This document shows positions 42,845-43,635 of a stretch of DNA of 43,635 bases, piece after piece. The stretch lies in NCBI GenBank assembly GCA_905234125.1, contig CAJOGQ010000008.1, positions 1 to 43,635 of the forward strand, read 5' to 3'. The notes beneath the pieces are model-generated. The model was not told the DNA's origin and made no database searches. It saw nothing but the letters and a program-made list of their open reading frames with translations. The position numbers and the translations under genes were made by a program. This stretch comes from an uncultured Bacteroidaceae bacterium. GTDB taxonomy: Bacteria > Bacteroidota > Bacteroidia > Bacteroidales > Bacteroidaceae. How positions within the stretch are numbered: the first letter of the stretch is position 1; each line of letters opens with the position of its first letter.

Positions 42845-43042
42845 GTACCTCTGATGTACCTCCGATGCATCTCCGATGTACCTCTGAATTATGTACGATA
42901 CATCTTCGTTTGTTGTTCGGTTGTTATCCATTTATATATCGAACAACAATTGGATAACAAACGGACAACAATTGGACAACAACTGGAAAAGAATGGGAGG
43001 CAACCTTACGGTAACCTCAGGGTACTCTTAGGGCACTTATGA
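42845..43042. repeat. Degenerate 11-bp phased repeat array (about 18 units)
   Basis: Cutting the sequence every 11 bp from 42845 aligns related units: GTACCTCTGAT, GTACCTCCGAT, GCATCTCCGAT, GTACCTCTGAA (42845-42888); then TGTTGTTCGGT-type; then CAACAATTGGA, TAACAAACGGA, CAACAATTGGA, CAACAACTGGA (42944-42987); then GGCAACCTTAC, GGTAACCTCAG, GGTACTCTTAG, GGCACTTATGA (42999-43042). Three sub-families keep one phase for almost 200 bp. The TTGTT part is inverse to the AACAA part. No gene is seen here. Confidence 0.85.
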
Positions 43043-43239
43043 AGCGATGGAATGTGCTTTTATACGAACACAAATCTCTCAAATCTGCACGAATGATCCG
43101 TGTCAATGTGTGTTATTGGCTGCACTAAACGCTCTAAGTTGGGAGAGGAAAGAAAGAGAACTTTTGAGACGATTGAGTGCGCAAATCAATGGTGTAAGGT
43201 GTGCTTTTTTGTATCTTGATGGAAAAAATCCTCTAAAAG
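43043..43239. other. Spacer without a convincing gene
   Basis: An open frame from 43047 exists but lacks protein-like composition and runs through the downstream promoter. The start has ACGAACACAAATCTCTCAAA and GCACGAATGATCCGTG stretches of the kind of short degenerate ACGAAT repeats found between Bacteroidetes genes. Nothing else is recognised. Confidence 0.5.
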
Positions 43240-43271
43240 TTTGCGTGTTCCATTTTTATTCACTTACTTTG
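43240..43271 (+). promoter_or_regulatory. Promoter of the MNT gene
   Basis: TTTG (43240-43243), 20-bp spacer, TTACTTTG (43264-43271; one mismatch to TAnnTTTG), 22 bp before ATG 43294. Confidence 0.6.
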
Positions 43272-43293
43272 CCAACAAGAAAAGATTATCCGT

Positions 43294-43593
43294 ATGAGCA
43301 CCAAGACAATGACAAAGATGATAGCTGAGTATTTCAAGACACAGCCCGTCTTGAAAGCATGGCTGTTTGGCTCCTATTCAAGAGGTGAGGAAAAGCCAGA
43401 CAGCGATGTGGACATACTGGTTGAATATGACCGTTCGCAAAGAATTGGTCTGTTCAAAATATCGGCAATGCATCTGGCCTTAGAGAAAATGTTAGGAAGG
43501 AATGTGGATTTGGTGGATGAGGAGACGCTTTTCCCGTGGGTAAGCAACTATGTGAACAAAGAAAAGGAACTGATCTATGAGAGAGCCTCTTAG
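43294..43593 (+). CDS. Minimal nucleotidyltransferase (MNT), MntA-like
   Basis: 99 residues of the MNT nucleotidyltransferase fold. The signature GSYSRGEEKPDSDVDILVEY (GSX10DXD, residues about 26-45) is intact, with a third acidic residue in NVDLVDEE near 73. In MNT-HEPN pairs the MNT protein transfers AMP to a Tyr of the HEPN toxin and so neutralises it. Here a second reading frame starts inside the end of this gene (43577), as in such pairs. ATG 43294 is the start nearest the promoter; a later ATG at 43309 is possible. Confidence 0.85.
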   Translation: MSTKTMTKMIAEYFKTQPVLKAWLFGSYSRGEEKPDSDVDILVEYDRSQRIGLFKISAMHLALEKMLGRNVDLVDEETLFPWVSNYVNKEKELIYERAS

Positions 43594-43635
43594 AGACAAA
43601 AGCAGGCTTCTTCACATACAAGATGCCATTAAAAC
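43577..43635 (+). CDS. Start of a HEPN-domain partner (DUF86-like), cut by window end
   Basis: ATG 43577 overlaps the MNT gene by 17 bp in another frame and stays open to the window end, giving MREPLRDKSRLLHIQDAIK. This resembles the N-terminus of DUF86/HEPN proteins (an RDxxRLxHIxxAI pattern). The catalytic R-x4-6-H motif would lie beyond the edge, so the call rests on the overlap and these 19 residues. Confidence 0.65.
   Translation, partial: MREPLRDKSRLLHIQDAIK

Noticed and set aside
42845-43042. CRISPR array or origin iterons
   Set aside because: The 11-bp units have no spacers and no replication gene or DnaA boxes are nearby; changing unit sequence is unlike iterons.
43047-43328. A 93-codon frame before the MNT gene
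   Set aside because: Runs through the MNT promoter and overlaps the MNT start in another frame; no recognisable fold and no start context.

Overview
The window looks like a chromosomal segment of a Bacteroidales bacterium, most likely Prevotella/Segatella or a close relative. Evidence: promoters of the Bacteroidetes type (TTTG, about 19-20 bp, TAnnTTTG) stand in front of many genes; Shine-Dalgarno sequences are mostly weak; the gene families are typical of the phylum (DUF4492-CydA-CydB, GH97, GH115, DUF4861, DUF4254, a YtrA-type GntR/ABC module, anaerobic NrdD/NrdG). I see no integrase, transposase, phage gene or CRISPR array.

Layout. 1-347: non-coding repeats and hairpins. 348-3424 (-): DUF4492 protein, CydA and CydB, a cytochrome bd oxidase operon. 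3554-7746 (+): PLP aminotransferase, STAS protein, phenylacetate-CoA ligase, tandem-ACT protein and PHP phosphoesterase. 7860-7932: tRNA-Phe. 8132-10084 (+): Na+/solute symporter. 10159-11147 (-): MaoC-like hydratase and ribosomal protein L19. 11504-13511 (+): ABC ATPase, permease and GntR regulator, translationally coupled. 13566-15503 (-): GH97. 15795-18369 (-): anaerobic ribonucleotide reductase with its activase. 18834-24268 (+): LemA, DUF2207 protein, small membrane protein, RelA/SpoT-domain synthetase and DUF819 transporter-like protein. 24351-26777: four small genes (pRiA4b-ORF3-like, phosphodiesterase, GIN/DUF2807-like, PH domain), three of them next to copies of one palindrome. 27159-29597 (-): GH115. 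30093-30623 (-): small exported Gly/Met-rich protein. 30895-32840 (+): groES-groEL. 32990-34685 (+): DUF4861 protein and an FHA-like protein. 34714-40763 (-): a six-gene surface-glycan operon (DUF4254, GT4, HisC-like aminotransferase, LicC-like cytidylyltransferase, LicD, and a ketopantoate-reductase/HAD fusion), with a divergent NAD-dependent epimerase at 40952-42034. 42308-42751 (+): Hsp20. 43294-43635 (+): MNT nucleotidyltransferase and the start of a probable HEPN partner, cut by the window edge.

The most unusual signal is between and inside genes. (1) Degenerate direct repeats with a strict 11-bp period, or 22-bp (two turns), occur at 17-48, 95-138, 205-292, 15667-15743, 42083-42115 and most strikingly 42845-43042 (about 18 units). 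(2) Short dispersed repeats have entered coding sequences in frame: cydB and the DUF4861 gene carry the same repeat-coded peptide QLST(L/V)NSQL. (3) groES and hsp20 share an upstream element built from TTGTCAG repeats, with no CIRCE. (4) A palindrome, TAGGG(R)ATTTCCCTA, recurs in three intergenic regions between 24329 and 25776. (5) Two unannotated small RNAs with good intrinsic terminators are predicted at about 27022-27131 (+) and 29706-29830 (-). (6) The nrdDG leader has two hairpins with the same loop. (7) A Cys-rich mini-ORF interrupted by an in-frame TAG lies at 24464-24625. All of these come from reading the sequence; none has been tested here by database search or folding software.
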